Positions 36,169-47,432 of a DNA stretch of 64,000 nucleotides are shown piece after piece; position 1 is the stretch's first letter; each line of letters opens with the position of its first letter. The notes below the pieces were generated by a model. The model searched no databases and had not been told where the DNA came from. It saw only the letters and a list, made by a program, of their open reading frames with translations. Origin of the DNA: Nostoc sp. CHAB 5836 (lineage in GTDB: Bacteria > Cyanobacteriota > Cyanobacteriia > Cyanobacteriales > Nostocaceae); contig NZ_JAIVFV010000002.1 of NCBI RefSeq assembly GCF_020829445.1, positions 48,638 through 112,637 on the forward strand, written 5' to 3'. Position numbers and translations under genes: made by a program.

Positions 36169-36792
36169 ACTTCACCTTTAATTCGGAATTGGCAACGAAA
36201 TTATATGCTATCAAACACCGGAAAGTAAAAGCGGTGGAACCCAACCCTCAGACTTCCTGAAATTTTTCGACTGTTGCAGCAACACTGACCTAATTGACTG
36301 GCAATTTTGGATTTTCGATGTTGGATTTGGGATTTGGGATTAAGAGTTTTCTGTAGATGTTTCGACCACAGGGGTCAGAAAAATCAAAACTCTGTAAATC
36401 TCATTCCCTAGTGGGTTTGACTAATCCAAAATCGCAAATCCTTCAACTTACTTGTACTGAACCTTGTCGTTGGTGCAGCCTCTCATAGAGAAGTAGCACT
36501 CACGCCGAAGTCTAAAATCTAAAATTGTTTGACTTGCTACCTGCAACTAAATACTTAAGGCGATAAGATTATAAACCTTAATGTCCAGATGAGAGTTTCG
36601 CTGTTAGTTACAGCCTTCTCCTCAGAACTTCTACACTTGCTCGCTTAGTGTAGGTATAGCTTGCTTGATTTTTTTTAACAGACTTTAGCAGCCTTCATAA
36701 CTGCTGTTAGAACACAGGCGGCGATCGCTTTTTGTCCTTGAGCGCTTTTAAGGTAGACGATTAATCGTGTTGGATGCGATTAATCGCCAATC
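36169..36792. other. Long spacer between rpsL and rpsG
   Basis: 624 bases without a gene inside a cluster that is normally tight. It includes gatttgggatt-type repeats around 36318-36345 and a HIP1 site near 36722. A separate rpsG-fusA-tuf promoter is likely here. Confidence 0.35.
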
Positions 36793-37176
36793 CTATTTTT
36801 TCGCTTCTTTGGGACGCTTGGTTCCATACTTGGAACGGCCTTGCTTGCGGTCTTTGACTCCGGCTGTATCTAGGGTGCCACGGATAATGTGGTATCTCAC
36901 GCCTGGTAGATCCTTTACCCGACCGCCACGAATCATCACAACTGAGTGTTCTTGTAAGTTGTGACCAATGCCTGGAATGTAAGCTGTGACTTCAAATCCA
37001 GAGGTAAGTCTGACTCTTGCTACTTTGCGTAGAGCTGAGTTAGGCTTCTTTGGTGTGGTCGTGTATACTCTGGTACAAACCCCCCGACGTTGAGGACATT
37101 GTTTCAGAGCCGGGGACTTGGTTTTCTGACGCGCTTGTTCGCGCTCATTACGTATTAGCTGCTGTATTGTTGGCAT
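36793..37176 (-). CDS. rpsL: 30S ribosomal protein S12
   Basis: 127 residues with the decoding-site segment [17 protein letters not shown] (about 41-57). The lysine at the classical streptomycin-resistance position in KKPNS is unchanged. First gene of the str cluster. Confidence 0.98.
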   Translation of the reverse strand: MPTIQQLIRNEREQARQKTKSPALKQCPQRRGVCTRVYTTTPKKPNSALRKVARVRLTSGFEVTAYIPGIGHNLQEHSVVMIRGGRVKDLPGVRYHIIRGTLDTAGVKDRKQGRSKYGTKRPKEAKK

Positions 37177-37310
37177 GAGTTACAGCGCGTAAAGCTGCTT
37201 ATATGTCTAAGTTTTAACAAATCCTGATTATATCGTTTTTTACGATTTTATGTCAATCGCTATTTTTCCTTAATGATTGCCCATTTGTTTTTTTGAGCAA
37301 TGACTAATCA

Positions 37311-37655
37311 CTAATGACTTAAGGAGAAGGAATTACCACAGCCACAGGTAGCGATCGCTTGGGGGTTGTGGAAGCGAAAACCACCACCCATTAAGTCTTC
37401 TGAATAATCAACTCTCAAATTCTTCAGGTAATTTAAGCTTGCGGCATCTATAACTACTTGAATCCCATCCAAGTGGAAAACCTGATCGCCAACTTTTATT
37501 GCTTCATCGAAGGACAGATCATAAAAGAACCCGGAACAACCACCTGGTTTTACTGCCAATCGAAACAAGACATGAGACTGCTGCTTGGACTTGATTCGCC
37601 CAATCTCACTCAGGGCTGCTTGACTCAGATGAATCATGGAACTCGTTTTTTGCAA
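37311..37655 (-). CDS. A-type Fe-S carrier protein (IscA/SufA/ErpA family)
   Basis: 114 residues with the three conserved cysteines C40, C104 and C106 (GGCSGF and CGCGNSF). It carries or inserts Fe-S clusters. Met7 (MIHLSQAAL) is an equally likely start. It lies upstream of rpsL on the same strand (134-base gap). Which of the several cyanobacterial A-type proteins it is cannot be told. Confidence 0.92.
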   Translation of the reverse strand: MQKTSSMIHLSQAALSEIGRIKSKQQSHVLFRLAVKPGGCSGFFYDLSFDEAIKVGDQVFHLDGIQVVIDAASLNYLKNLRVDYSEDLMGGGFRFHNPQAIATCGCGNSFSLSH

Positions 37656-37770
37656 TTGAATACCCCATCTTCATTTTACAGATGGGTTGACCTTTGCTTG
37701 TGCAAAATTCCAAATCAGCTAGGGCATGAATGCGATCGCTATTATTACATTTATAGTATTAACACATTTT

Positions 37771-37798
37771 AGTCCCCACCTTAGCTAGGGTGGGGACT
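37771..37798. repeat. 11-bp stem-loop (agtccccaccttagctaggg)
   Basis: A perfect hairpin with arms agtccccacc and its complement ggtggggact. It lies in the gap between the cupin gene and the Fe-S carrier. It might terminate transcription from the cupin gene, but no T-run follows on that strand. Confidence 0.5.
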
Positions 37799-37866
37799 TC
37801 TGGGGTGCAGTGGTTTCCAAAGATGGTTTGCACCAAAAAATGTATTCAGTTTTGGGATTAGAGCTT

Positions 37867-37997
37867 TAAGTAGGTTGGCACAATTAAAGCTAACTGGCTA
37901 AGGCTGTCATTTGTCCTTTGTCATTGGTCACTAGTAAAGATTTTAAGGCTATTTATGTTTCTTAACATACTTTAATTTTTTCGCGCCAACTTACTTA
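37867..37997 (+). repeat. Family A palindromic element
   Basis: A complete 131-bp copy: TAAGTAGGTTGGCAC at the left and GCGCCAACTTACTTA at the right, with three heptads in the core. It lies 18 bases after the 3' end of the cupin gene. Confidence 0.87.
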
Positions 37998-38014
37998 ATC
38001 GGGTTATTTTGGTT

Positions 38015-38434
38015 TTAATCCTTGGTACGCGCATAGTCATCTTGGTAGCGAATAATATCATCTTCTCCCAAGTATTCGCCATTTTGGACTTCAATCAACA
38101 CCAAGGGGATTACGCCAGGATTCTCTAAACGATGAGATGTACATTGGGGTACATAGGTGGATTCATTATTGCTCAGTAGTACTTCTTGTTCGCCACAAAC
38201 TACCCTAGCTGTACCAGAGACGACAATCCAATGTTCGCTGCGGTGATGGTGCATTTGTAGACTGAGGCGGTGTCCGGGCTTAACTTCAATGCGCTTGATT
38301 TTGTATCCCCGCCCTTCTTCCAAAACTGTAAAAGCACCCCAAGGACGTAATTCTCTGGCAGCAATGCCTTTGGAAGTTATTGCTGGAGGTAGGTGTAGAG
38401 TTTCAGTCTGTGTAGTTTCCTGATATCGAGCCAT
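38015..38434 (-). CDS. Cupin phosphomannose isomerase type II-like protein
   Basis: A 139-residue single cupin domain resembling the C-terminal isomerase domain of mannose-1-phosphate guanylyltransferase/mannose-6-phosphate isomerase. Key parts are RPWGAFTVLEEGRGYKIKRI and the metal site LQMHHHRSEHWIVV. It probably interconverts mannose-6-phosphate and fructose-6-phosphate for polysaccharide synthesis. The ATG at 38434 (MARYQETTQ) has an excellent ribosome binding site (gaggtg, spacing about 4). The frame is open upstream to 38554 and an alternative ATG is at 38455. Confidence 0.85.
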   Translation of the reverse strand: MARYQETTQTETLHLPPAITSKGIAARELRPWGAFTVLEEGRGYKIKRIEVKPGHRLSLQMHHHRSEHWIVVSGTARVVCGEQEVLLSNNESTYVPQCTSHRLENPGVIPLVLIEVQNGEYLGEDDIIRYQDDYARTKD

Positions 38435-38708
38435 AGTCACCTCATTTTGAGACATAACAAACCGTTGGTACTCTTGAACTATTGAGCCAAAATCTGGCGC
38501 TATTTTGCAACCTTGAAAATCAGCAATTTTGTCGCACTTCGATAAACATAGCAAAATCAGACGCTACAGTCTAAATCATCACTACTGAAACTATGATGTC
38601 TACATCAAGTCTTCATCAAGCAAAATTGCAGCTTGTTCAAAACTTTAAAAAAGGATTGAGTATGGGGCATTAGATGATTAAGAAACTTCCCTATTCCCCC
38701 ATTCGCCA

Positions 38709-40913
38709 TTATCGTGGTTGTAGGAAAATACCAATTCCATTATGAACACGAGCGGCGGTACTAGGCGATCGATCAAGTAGTTGCCCTCCTAAATAAAGGC
38801 TGGTAGAACTACCACCGTCCAAATTTAGGGCATCCACACAGCCCATTAGTTGCATTAATTGGGCGTGTTCCGCCAAAGTAGGGCCATAACCGCCAGCACG
38901 ATTATGGACAGCAGTAATCACCAGTGTGCCTGTTGCCGTTGTGCAAATACCGCTACGAACAGCCTTTTCGGCAATAAAGGCATTGCTGAATTTTTCGCCT
39001 TTGGCATCAAGGACAATTTGACGGTTTTGGAGTAATAGGGGCCCAGCTCCGATAATGTGGGGATAACGACTAAAATCAGCTGGGGTAGTGGCGCTAGAAA
39101 TGCTGACTGCGCCTCCAATCGGTAACTGGGAGGCAGCACTAGCAGCGTTAGCGCGTAAGGTTAGCAGGTAGCCATTTTGGGGAATCGGAATTGCCATCCC
39201 ACCAACTTTGCCGCCTGGTAACTGATTAGTAATTTGGTCTTTCTCTACTACTAAGATAATTTCGTTATCCGTCAGGGGTGTGTAAGTTGATCCCCAAGCT
39301 GGGGTATAACGAGCAACGCCACTTTGGACGTAGCCACTGTTGAGAAACAGAATTGGTAGGCGCTGGTCATTTGCTGTGATTAAAGTTTCTTCCAAGGTGA
39401 GACGACCGAAGTAAAATTGGCCAGAATCATTCCAGGCGATCGCACCTCGGTTAAGAATGGGGCCTGATAACCACTGACTATCTCGACGAATCGCACCCAA
39501 TGGCAATCTGTTATTGCGGTTAAAATAACCACCGTTAATTCCAGCTAATGCTAAGTAACGTTGCGCTGTTTGAATTAAGGGAGCAGTACCCACAAGCCCA
39601 TCATGACTAGCCCACATGGGTTTCAACCTTAGCCCAAATTTACGGGGATTAACTTCTAACCAGACCACAGGAAAGCGTTCTGTGCCTAAGTTGACATAAT
39701 GCTGTCGCCAGCGTAATCCTGGGGCCCAAGCAATATCCCGCTCTTGTAAAGGATCGGGTCGAATATCGATAATCAGGCGACTGGGGTTAGCGACAGTACT
39801 AACTTGAGGCGATAGACCAAAGGGAATGCTCAGACTAATTATCGTTTGGTTTTTCACCACCTCCACTTGTTGAATGAGTGGTTGGGGGGCTGGTGGTATT
39901 GGTTGTGTTGGTGTAGCTGGTAATAATTGTTTGAGCAGGTTTGGCAGCAATGTTGGTGGTGCTGCTGGTGGCTGGGGGGTATAGCGTTCTATCAAAACAG
40001 GGTCGGCTATTCCATCCAAGGTAATTGTCCACTCTCGATTTGGCGGTACGGTGGATTTTGGGGTTGGTGTGTCTGGATCAGAGGATGGATTTGGAATTTT
40101 TTTAATAACTGACCCTTGTGCAACTTGCCAGGGAGTTGGACGATCTAAATCGACAAGAATCCGAGTTTGTTGCACGGGAGTAACACTCGCGTCTGAAGGT
40201 TGCTGGCTCTGAACAATATTTGTAACTTGTGCTTTTGGGGTAGCAATCACCAAAATGTTGCCATTGGTTTGGATTTGCCATCCAGATGTTTGAGCAAAAT
40301 TAGTAATATCCAGATAGCGATATGCTCCTAGTAGTCTGGTGGCTAAAACCAGTGGCTTTGTCACTGACGAAAACCACTGTATTGGTTGCGTCGCCCAGTT
40401 GCTACTGTTTAAGAAATTTACTCCAATTAATTGCCTGAATGCCCCGTCACTGAGATGAGTTGTCACCTGACCAGCTTTTCCAGGTCGCTGGAACCAAGTT
40501 GCTGATAAGGTACGTCCATTGAGGGAAATTTGATTACCAGAGGATGCCACACTTGGTAAAGCCTGACTTTTCACGTCATGTGGAAAAGCTAACACGAAAC
40601 CTAACCCCCCAGCCCCCTTCCCTACTAGGGAAGGGGGAGAACTCAAAGCCTCTCCCCTAGAAGGGGAAAGGTTTGGAGAGAGGTTTTCGATATGCTGTGA
40701 AAAGTCAGCTGTTAAAGCAGGTGAGTGTGAGGTGAACCGGGGTATTGATTTGGTGGTTTCCGGGGACTCCTGGGCGTTGGTAGTACAGGTAGTCGTTAAG
40801 TATAGTACTGTGAAAAGTATTGGTGACACAGTAGCCCGGAAAAATCTGCGATGCTTGCGGCGGGCGGAGCGATCGCTAATCCCTGATTGGCAACAATTAG
40901 GCTTTTTTACCAT
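38709..40913 (-). CDS. Phosphodiester glycosidase family exported protein
   Basis: 734 residues. An N-terminal signal-like region (FRATVSPILFTVLYLTTTCT) leads to a Pro-rich middle (about 250-330) and a C-terminal phosphodiester glycosidase (NAGPA) domain (about 470-734) with GLVGTAPLIQTAQRYLALAG, NGGYFN and the hallmark LNLDGGSSTSLYLGG. It is probably periplasmic and acts on sugar phosphodiesters or cell-wall glycans. Residues about 78-106 are encoded by a GC-rich dispersed repeat inserted in frame. Confidence 0.85.
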   Translation of the reverse strand: MVKKPNCCQSGISDRSARRKHRRFFRATVSPILFTVLYLTTTCTTNAQESPETTKSIPRFTSHSPALTADFSQHIENLSPNLSPSRGEALSSPPSLVGKGAGGLGFVLAFPHDVKSQALPSVASSGNQISLNGRTLSATWFQRPGKAGQVTTHLSDGAFRQLIGVNFLNSSNWATQPIQWFSSVTKPLVLATRLLGAYRYLDITNFAQTSGWQIQTNGNILVIATPKAQVTNIVQSQQPSDASVTPVQQTRILVDLDRPTPWQVAQGSVIKKIPNPSSDPDTPTPKSTVPPNREWTITLDGIADPVLIERYTPQPPAAPPTLLPNLLKQLLPATPTQPIPPAPQPLIQQVEVVKNQTIISLSIPFGLSPQVSTVANPSRLIIDIRPDPLQERDIAWAPGLRWRQHYVNLGTERFPVVWLEVNPRKFGLRLKPMWASHDGLVGTAPLIQTAQRYLALAGINGGYFNRNNRLPLGAIRRDSQWLSGPILNRGAIAWNDSGQFYFGRLTLEETLITANDQRLPILFLNSGYVQSGVARYTPAWGSTYTPLTDNEIILVVEKDQITNQLPGGKVGGMAIPIPQNGYLLTLRANAASAASQLPIGGAVSISSATTPADFSRYPHIIGAGPLLLQNRQIVLDAKGEKFSNAFIAEKAVRSGICTTATGTLVITAVHNRAGGYGPTLAEHAQLMQLMGCVDALNLDGGSSTSLYLGGQLLDRSPSTAARVHNGIGIFLQPR
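40596..40690 (-). repeat. In-frame GC-rich dispersed repeat inside a coding gene
   Basis: The repeat (ccttccctactagggaaggg, with a second palindrome ctcccctagaaggggaaagg) is the same as the one split by element G at 6882-7100. It is translated as a Ser/Pro/Gly-rich insert near the N-terminus of the exported protein. Confidence 0.75.
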
Positions 40914-41865
40914 AATTTACTAGGTGCTTTTGAAAACTATCATCCAAAATATAAACTAAGTAATTATTTGTAAATATAAAAATAACATGAGTTTCTTTCC
41001 GGAAAAATATGTTAATCTATATTTTGGCTTGCTGTATCTAGATGCCAAAAAATTATTTAGACGCTAAAGCCACTGCAATTAAGTGTTTTAACTGACACTA
41101 ATTACAACCCCACCATACACGGTAGTTTTGGTTATCCAAACTGGATTAAGATATTCAATCCTGGCTGAACGTTGCCAGTGTTGGTACTTCCGTAAGGTCT
41201 AGTTAATAGTAATACAGGGCGGAACTGGGAAGTGGCAAAACTCTAGACAACAACAATACTTGGGAATTGTCAAATGGGTATATTTTGTAATACGCTGATT
41301 TTACTGGTAGTTCAGGATAACCAAATAATTACTAACTCGTATTCGTAATTAAAAGGGTACAGCAACTAACAGTAAATTCTTAATTCAGCGGTTAACAAGA
41401 CAATGGAGGGTACAACCCCCCACTGATTGCAACTACGAATTAAGGTAGCGTAACGTTAGCGAGTCATTGATCTTCATGATCAATTACGAATAATTTTGAC
41501 TTTGGCTTTAAAACATAGCACAGCGTTCAGTTTTAGTTTGGTTCAGGTTAACCGAAATAGGCTCTATGATTGGCTAGCGTGCATCTGGAAAAAGGGGATT
41601 GAGAAAATACTTAGCTTCACAATATAAAAAAGAAACTGTCAGGGCTAAAATAATGTCTTGGCGGAGGTAAGTTGTATAACACCGCACAAATACATAAAAA
41701 TACGCATCAATTTTAACACGGGTCAACTAACAAAGTCAAACCGAAGTTAAAATTTTTTTTCCCTAAATTTCGGTGCTTATATATTATTTCTCCATCGCGG
41801 AATTTAGAAAAATTTTCCCATAACGTAGTGACAAAATTGGTAACTCAATACTTCAGGAACAGGGT
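40914..41865 (+). promoter_or_regulatory. Long upstream region of gltS
   Basis: 952 bases without a gene between the divergent phosphodiester glycosidase gene and gltS. It contains unique AT-rich sequence. I looked for an NtcA site (GTAN8TAC) and for a glutamine riboswitch and found neither convincingly. Confidence 0.35.
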
Positions 41866-44800
41866 ATGAATAATAAACCGATGAATCAAGACCAACAAAT
41901 CACAGCGAATATCAACTCAAGAGATACCTATCAGGGGCAAAAGTGGTTAGTAGAGGAACGAGATGCCTGTGGTGTAGGTTTTATTGCTCATCGCCAGAAT
42001 CATACCAGCCACGAAATTGTCGAAAAAGCCTTGGCTGCTTTAACCTGCTTAGAACACCGGGGAGGTTGTAGCGCCGATCAAGACTCTGGTGATGGTGCTG
42101 GAGTATTGACAGCAATACCTTGGGAGTTGTTCCAACAAGACTTTGGCCAAAGGTGGAAGGAATTTCCATCCACCAATAATATAGCTGTGGGGATGATATT
42201 TCTACCACAAGACCAAGAAGCTGCACAAAAAGCTAGGGCGAGAGTTGAGCAAGTAGCTGCTGAAGAAAAATTGATTGTACTGGGGTGGCGAGTAGTGCCA
42301 GTGCAACCTGATTTACTGGGGGTACAGGCAAGAGAAAATCAACCCCAGATTGAACAAGTTTTGTTAGCTTCTGTTGACAAAAGCGGCGATGAATTTGAAC
42401 GGCAGTTGTACATTACCCGCCGCCGAATTAGTAAAGCTGCAACCAACATCTCAGAAGAATTTTATATCTGCTCGTTGTCAAGTCGGACAATTGTCTACAA
42501 AGGCATGGTGCGTTCTGCCGTCTTGGGCAACTTTTATGACGATTTAAAAAATCCAGCTTACAAAAGCGCCTTTGCTGTTTATCACCGCCGCTTTAGTACC
42601 AATACGATGCCCAAATGGCCCCTAGCGCAACCGATGCGGTTGTTGGGTCACAACGGCGAAATCAATACCTTATTGGGTAATATTAACTGGATGATGGCAC
42701 GAGAAGCGAGCCTGAATCATCCAGCGTGGGGCGTTGGCGCAGCCTCTTTGCAGGAGACTCGCATCCAGGAACTCAAACCACTAGTTCATATTGATAACAG
42801 CGACTCAGCTACCTTAGACAATGTAGTGGAATTGCTGGTTTGCTCTGGACGCAGCCCCTTGGAAGCTTTAATGATTATGGTTCCAGAGGCTTACCAAAAT
42901 CAGCCTTCTTTACGTGAATTTCCAGAAATTGTTGATTTTTACGAATATTACAGTGGTTTGCAAGAAGCTTGGGATGGGCCAGCACTTTTAGTATTCAGCG
43001 ATGGCAAAAAAGTTGGTGCAACTCTAGATCGTAATGGCTTAAGACCCGCTCGCTACGTGATCACCAAAGATGATTACATTGTTGTAGCTTCGGAAACTGG
43101 TGTCGTGGACTTCCCAGAAGCTGATATTGTCGAGAAAGGTAGACTCGGCCCAGGGCAAATGATTGCCGTGGATTTAGAAAATCATGAAGTGCTGAAGAAT
43201 TGGGATATAAAGAGGCGCATTGCCAAGGAGCATCCTTATGGGGAATGGTTGCAACAGTACCGTCAAGAATTAAAGTCATTGGTCACTTGTATTGAAGGTA
43301 GCGGAAGTATTAGTCATCCGTCAAATGGCAATGGCAAAGGACAATTGACTATTGATAAGCAAACCTTACTTCAGCGTCAAACTGCTTTTGGTTACACCAC
43401 AGAAGATGTGGAAATGGTGATTCATGAAATGGCGAAGGCAGGTTCGGAGCCGACTTTCTGTATGGGGGATGATATTCCTTTAGCAGTGCTGTCACAAAAG
43501 CCCCACCTGCTTTATGACTATTTTAAACAGCGCTTTGCTCAGGTAACGAACCCAGCGATCGATCCCTTGCGGGAAAAGCTGGTAATGTCTCTGAAAGTTG
43601 AACTGGGTGAACGAGGTAACTTATTAGAACCCAAGCCAGAATATGCCCGGAGATTGAAACTTGAGTCGCCAGTATTAACAGATGCGGAATTAGAGGCGAT
43701 TAAGCTGTCAGGATTTGCCACAGCTGAGTTGTCAACCCTATTTGCGATCGCCAATGGCCCAGAAGGATTGAAAGCCGCAGTCCAATCTTTGCAAGCACAA
43801 GCTGCTGAGTCAGTGCGGGCAGGTGCAAAGATTTTAATATTAAGCGACCAGAACCCCCCAACCACTCTTAATAAGGGGGGCAATGAAGGGATCAGTACAG
43901 AATATACCTACATTCCCCCCTTATTAGCAGTGGGTGCTGTGCATCACCATCTGATTCGTGAAGGGTTGCGAATGAAAACATCCCTGATTGTTAATACTGC
44001 TCAATGCTGGAGTACACATCACTTTGCTTGTCTCATTGGCTATGGTGCTGGTGCAGTTTGCGCGTATATGGCTTTAGATACGGTGCGTGATTGGTGGTCT
44101 GATCCCAAGACTCAAAATTTAATGGGGATGCAAAAAATTCCAGCCCTCACCCTAGAACAAGCTTTAGCAAACTATCGCAAAGCAGTAGAGTCAGGTTTGC
44201 TAAAAATTCTCTCCAAGATGGGAATTTCTCTGCTCTCCAGCTATCAAGCAGCCCAAATATTTGAAGCTATCGGCATCGGTGGAGATTTAATCGAGCTAGG
44301 ATTTTGTGGTACGACTTCCCGCATCGGTGGTTTGAGTGTAAGCGAACTTGCAGACGAAGTGCTTTCCTTCCACAGCAAGGCTTTCCCGGAACTGACAACC
44401 AAGAAGTTAGAAAACCTGGGCTTTGTGCAGTACCGTCCAGGCGGCGAGTACCACATGAATAGCCCGGAAATGGTTAAAGCGCTGCATAAAGCTCTAGATG
44501 GCAAAAACTACGACCACTACGAAGTTTATAAAAAGCACCTCCAAGGCAGACCAGTAACAGCTTTGCGAGACTTACTGGACTTCCAAGGTGATGCCCCGTC
44601 GGTTCCTCTAGAAGAAGTGGAATCGGTATATGAGATTGTCAAGCGCTTCTGCACAGGTGGGATGTCTTTAGGCGCTTTGTCAAGAGAAGCCCATGAAACT
44701 TTAGCGATCGCCATGAACCGCATTGGTGGTAAATCCAATTCTGGAGAAGGCGGCGAAGACCCAGTGCGCTACACAGTCTTAGATGATGTAGACGAGTCTG

Positions 44801-46593
44801 GTCACTCGCCAACCCTACCTCATTTAAAAGGATTACGAAATGGAGATCAAGCTTATAGTGCCATTAAGCAAGTTGCATCGGGACGCTTTGGTGTGACGCC
44901 AGAGTACCTCGTCAACGCCAAACAAATTGAAATCAAAATTGCCCAAGGTGCCAAGCCTGGGGAAGGTGGACAACTGCCAGGGCCCAAGGTAAGCGAATAC
45001 ATTGCCATGTTAAGGCGCTCCAAACCAGGTGTGACGCTGATTTCACCACCACCGCACCACGATATTTATTCTATTGAAGACCTAGCACAACTGATTTTTG
45101 ATCTGCACCAAATTAATCCCAAGGCAAAGGTGTCGGTGAAGCTAGTTTCAGAAGTTGGCATTGGCACAATCGCAGCTGGTGTAGCTAAGGCCAACGCTGA
45201 TATCATCCAGATTTCTGGTCATGATGGTGGTACAGGTGCATCACCACTAAGTTCCATTAAACACGCTGGCTCTCCGTGGGAACTCGGTTTAAGTGAAGTG
45301 CATCGCGTCTTAATGGAAAATGGCTTGCGCGATCGCGTGATCTTACGCGTAGATGGCGGACTCAAGAGTGGCTGGGATGTGGTAATAGGTGCATTGATGG
45401 GTGGTGAAGAATTTGGTTTCGGTTCCATCGCCATGATTGCTGAAGGCTGTATCATGGCACGAGTTTGTCACAAAAACACCTGTCCTGTAGGTGTTGCTAC
45501 CCAGAAAGAAGAACTCCGCAAGCGGTTTACGGGAATACCAGAACAAGTTGTCAACTTCTTCTACTTCATTGCCGAAGAAGTGCGTAGTTTGTTAGCCCGA
45601 CTTGGCTACCGTTCTTTGTCAGAAATTATTGGACGTGCAGATTTGTTAAAACTGCGTCCAGAGGCAAAACTCACCAAAACTCAATCTTTGAATCTCGACT
45701 GTTTACTTGAGCTACCAAATACCAGAGACAATCGTAGCTGGTTGGTGCATGAAGAAGTCCACAGCAACGGCCTGGTTTTAGATGACAAGTTCCTTGCCGA
45801 TCCCGACATCCAGGCTGCCATTAGGGATCAGTCCACTGTTACTAAGACTTACCCGATTGTCAATACTGACAGAACAGTAGGCACAAGATTAGCAGGTGCG
45901 ATCGCTTCCCAGTACGGTGACAGTGGCTTTGAAGGACAAATTAATCTCAACTTTACAGGTAGTGTTGGGCAAAGCTTTGGTGCTTTTAATCTCCCCGGTA
46001 TAATTCTGAGCCTGGAAGGAGAAGCAAACGACTACGTAGGTAAAGGGATGCATGGTGGTGAAATCATCATCAAACCTCCAACTACTGCTACCTATAACGC
46101 CTCACAAAACGTGATAGTTGGCAATACGTGCCTCTATGGTGCTACTGGCGGCATATTATTTGCCAACGGACTAGCAGGAGAACGCTTTGCTGTGAGAAAC
46201 TCCAAAGGTATAGCAGTAATTGAAGGCGCTGGGGATCACTGCTGTGAATACATGACAGGTGGTGTAATTATTGTCCTCGGTAAAGTAGGACGTAACGTAG
46301 CAGCTGGAATGACTGGAGGACTGGCATACTTCTTGGATGAAGACGACTCGTTGCCTGAGTTAGTCAACCCAGAAATTGTCAAAATGCAGCGGGTGATTAC
46401 AGAAGTCGGTGCAAAGCAACTGCAAGAGTTAATCCAAACTCATGCGGAACGTACTGGTTCACCAAAGGCGAAGAAAATTCTGCAAAATTGGCACGAATTT
46501 TTGCCGAAATTCTGGCAGTTGGTTCCGCCTTCTGAAGCTGATAGTTCAGAAGCTAATCCTGAAAAAAAAACAACTGAGTTCAGTTTAGTTTAA
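41866..46593 (+). CDS. gltS: Ferredoxin-dependent glutamate synthase
   Basis: A 1575-residue Fd-GOGAT. It makes two glutamates from glutamine and 2-oxoglutarate with reduced ferredoxin, completing the GS-GOGAT cycle. The glutaminase domain's catalytic cysteine is C35 ([12 protein letters not shown]), so the first 34 residues are a propeptide. The FMN-binding synthase domain lies at about 850-1230, with the [3Fe-4S] cysteines C1195, C1201 and C1206 ([16 protein letters not shown]), and the beta-helix C-terminal domain follows. Residues about 663-680 ([13 protein letters not shown]) come from a GC-rich repeat inserted in frame. No gltB-type NADH subunit is adjacent, as expected for the ferredoxin enzyme. 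Confidence 0.97.
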   Translation: MNNKPMNQDQQITANINSRDTYQGQKWLVEERDACGVGFIAHRQNHTSHEIVEKALAALTCLEHRGGCSADQDSGDGAGVLTAIPWELFQQDFGQRWKEFPSTNNIAVGMIFLPQDQEAAQKARARVEQVAAEEKLIVLGWRVVPVQPDLLGVQARENQPQIEQVLLASVDKSGDEFERQLYITRRRISKAATNISEEFYICSLSSRTIVYKGMVRSAVLGNFYDDLKNPAYKSAFAVYHRRFSTNTMPKWPLAQPMRLLGHNGEINTLLGNINWMMAREASLNHPAWGVGAASLQETRIQELKPLVHIDNSDSATLDNVVELLVCSGRSPLEALMIMVPEAYQNQPSLREFPEIVDFYEYYSGLQEAWDGPALLVFSDGKKVGATLDRNGLRPARYVITKDDYIVVASETGVVDFPEADIVEKGRLGPGQMIAVDLENHEVLKNWDIKRRIAKEHPYGEWLQQYRQELKSLVTCIEGSGSISHPSNGNGKGQLTIDKQTLLQRQTAFGYTTEDVEMVIHEMAKAGSEPTFCMGDDIPLAVLSQKPHLLYDYFKQRFAQVTNPAIDPLREKLVMSLKVELGERGNLLEPKPEYARRLKLESPVLTDAELEAIKLSGFATAELSTLFAIANGPEGLKAAVQSLQAQAAESVRAGAKILILSDQNPPTTLNKGGNEGISTEYTYIPPLLAVGAVHHHLIREGLRMKTSLIVNTAQCWSTHHFACLIGYGAGAVCAYMALDTVRDWWSDPKTQNLMGMQKIPALTLEQALANYRKAVESGLLKILSKMGISLLSSYQAAQIFEAIGIGGDLIELGFCGTTSRIGGLSVSELADEVLSFHSKAFPELTTKKLENLGFVQYRPGGEYHMNSPEMVKALHKALDGKNYDHYEVYKKHLQGRPVTALRDLLDFQGDAPSVPLEEVESVYEIVKRFCTGGMSLGALSREAHETLAIAMNRIGGKSNSGEGGEDPVRYTVLDDVDESGHSPTLPHLKGLRNGDQAYSAIKQVASGRFGVTPEYLVNAKQIEIKIAQGAKPGEGGQLPGPKVSEYIAMLRRSKPGVTLISPPPHHDIYSIEDLAQLIFDLHQINPKAKVSVKLVSEVGIGTIAAGVAKANADIIQISGHDGGTGASPLSSIKHAGSPWELGLSEVHRVLMENGLRDRVILRVDGGLKSGWDVVIGALMGGEEFGFGSIAMIAEGCIMARVCHKNTCPVGVATQKEELRKRFTGIPEQVVNFFYFIAEEVRSLLARLGYRSLSEIIGRADLLKLRPEAKLTKTQSLNLDCLLELPNTRDNRSWLVHEEVHSNGLVLDDKFLADPDIQAAIRDQSTVTKTYPIVNTDRTVGTRLAGAIASQYGDSGFEGQINLNFTGSVGQSFGAFNLPGIILSLEGEANDYVGKGMHGGEIIIKPPTTATYNASQNVIVGNTCLYGATGGILFANGLAGERFAVRNSKGIAVIEGAGDHCCEYMTGGVIIVLGKVGRNVAAGMTGGLAYFLDEDDSLPELVNPEIVKMQRVITEVGAKQLQELIQTHAERTGSPKAKKILQNWHEFLPKFWQLVPPSEADSSEANPEKKTTEFSLV
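43853..43890 (+). repeat. In-frame GC-rich repeat inside gltS
   Basis: ccccccaaccactcttaata followed by aggggggcaatgaaggg resembles the dispersed repeat at 4385. It encodes [13 protein letters not shown] in the central domain without a frameshift. Confidence 0.65.
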
Positions 46594-46727
46594 ATCAAAA
46601 GAAGCCTCTCACATACCCGAAAGTGAGGTGATGAGATGAATTGCGCGTGAGTTGACGAGAGTCCTCTGACCAATGGGAAAGCGAGGAAGGAGGACATGGA
46701 GGAAACGAACAAATCGAAGTTAAAATT

Positions 46728-46860
46728 AATAAGTAGGGGCGGCAGGGCATTCCGTCTCTAAAATACAAGCTCATCGCCTTCTAAGCAATAGCCGGATTGG
46801 GTGAGAAGCCTACACTCTACTGCTTGTAGTCACTGTAGGAGTATGTCACTGACTAGTAGT
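46728..46860 (+). mobile_element. Degenerate right end of an IS605-type (tnpB) element
   Basis: The sequence around gcaatagccggattgggtga and the following gagaagcctacactctac aligns with the tnpB 3' end and hairpin at 49109-49215. The reading frame is destroyed. No transposase body is present, so it is a relic or a non-autonomous derivative. Confidence 0.6.
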
Positions 46861-47061
46861 CATTAGTGAGTTTAAGGTAACTCGTAATTGAATTAGTTGG
46901 GTATTTAGACCCCAACTACTCCCTTCCCACCACAAGACTAATTTTTTTTTACGTAGACGCAAAGCGGCTTACCCTAGGCTACCGCCAAGGACACCAAGGA
47001 AGAGACAGAAAAATCAATAGGTAATCTTGTAGCGCGAAGGGAGTAATTTAATTACAGTTCA

Positions 47062-47173
47062 GTTAAGGCTAAAAACTAAAACTAGGGTAGGTTGTATTGA
47101 GGAACGAAGCCCAAGACTACCAAGGCTTTGTTGGGTTTCGCTGTTGCTCAACCCAACCTACTATTCTTCTTAA
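47062..47173 (+). repeat. Family B palindromic element, uninterrupted
   Basis: It starts ttaaggctaaaaactaaaac and contains gtaggttgtattgaggaacg and ctcaacccaacctactattc. It is the uninterrupted relative of the element at 4801 and confirms that family A inserted there secondarily. Confidence 0.7.
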
Positions 47174-47190
47174 CTAAGTTAGTTTTGAGG

Positions 47191-47248
47191 GTTTGTAGTA
47201 AGCACAAAGTGTGCTTAATAAATAAGGACTGAAGTCCTTACTACGAAC
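47191..47248. repeat. 58-bp palindromic mini-repeat
   Basis: It has mirrored ends gtttgtagtaag and cttactacgaac, with two small inner palindromes (agcacaaagtgtgct and aaggactgaagtcctt). It lies between family B and family F elements. Confidence 0.6.
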
Positions 47249-47252
47249 TTGC

Positions 47253-47432
47253 TTAGAGGTTGTTTGAAAAGTCTAATTTATACTTCCCTCGGCGATTAAA
47301 AATCGCGGCTACACAGGCAAAACCTGCCTCCGCAGGTTAAAAACCCTTGATTTTGTATTAGTCCACGGAGGTGGACTTTGTTTATGTAGCAGCGATTTCC
47401 AATCGCCCAATACTTTTCAAACATCCTCTTAA
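47253..47432. repeat. Family F palindromic element, complete
   Basis: A 180-bp element. The ends are ttagaggttgtttgaaaagt and acttttcaaacatcctctta. Inside lies a second inverted pair ggcgattaaaaatcgcggct / tgtagcagcgatttccaatc (47291-47407) and a small stem gtccacggaggtggac. Single ends occur at 4449 and near 48889. Confidence 0.7.

Noticed and set aside
41500..41600. Possible glutamine riboswitch upstream of gltS (cgttcag ... cgaaatagg)
   Set aside because: The similarity to the glnA RNA motif is weak and the required pairing and core bases are not present.
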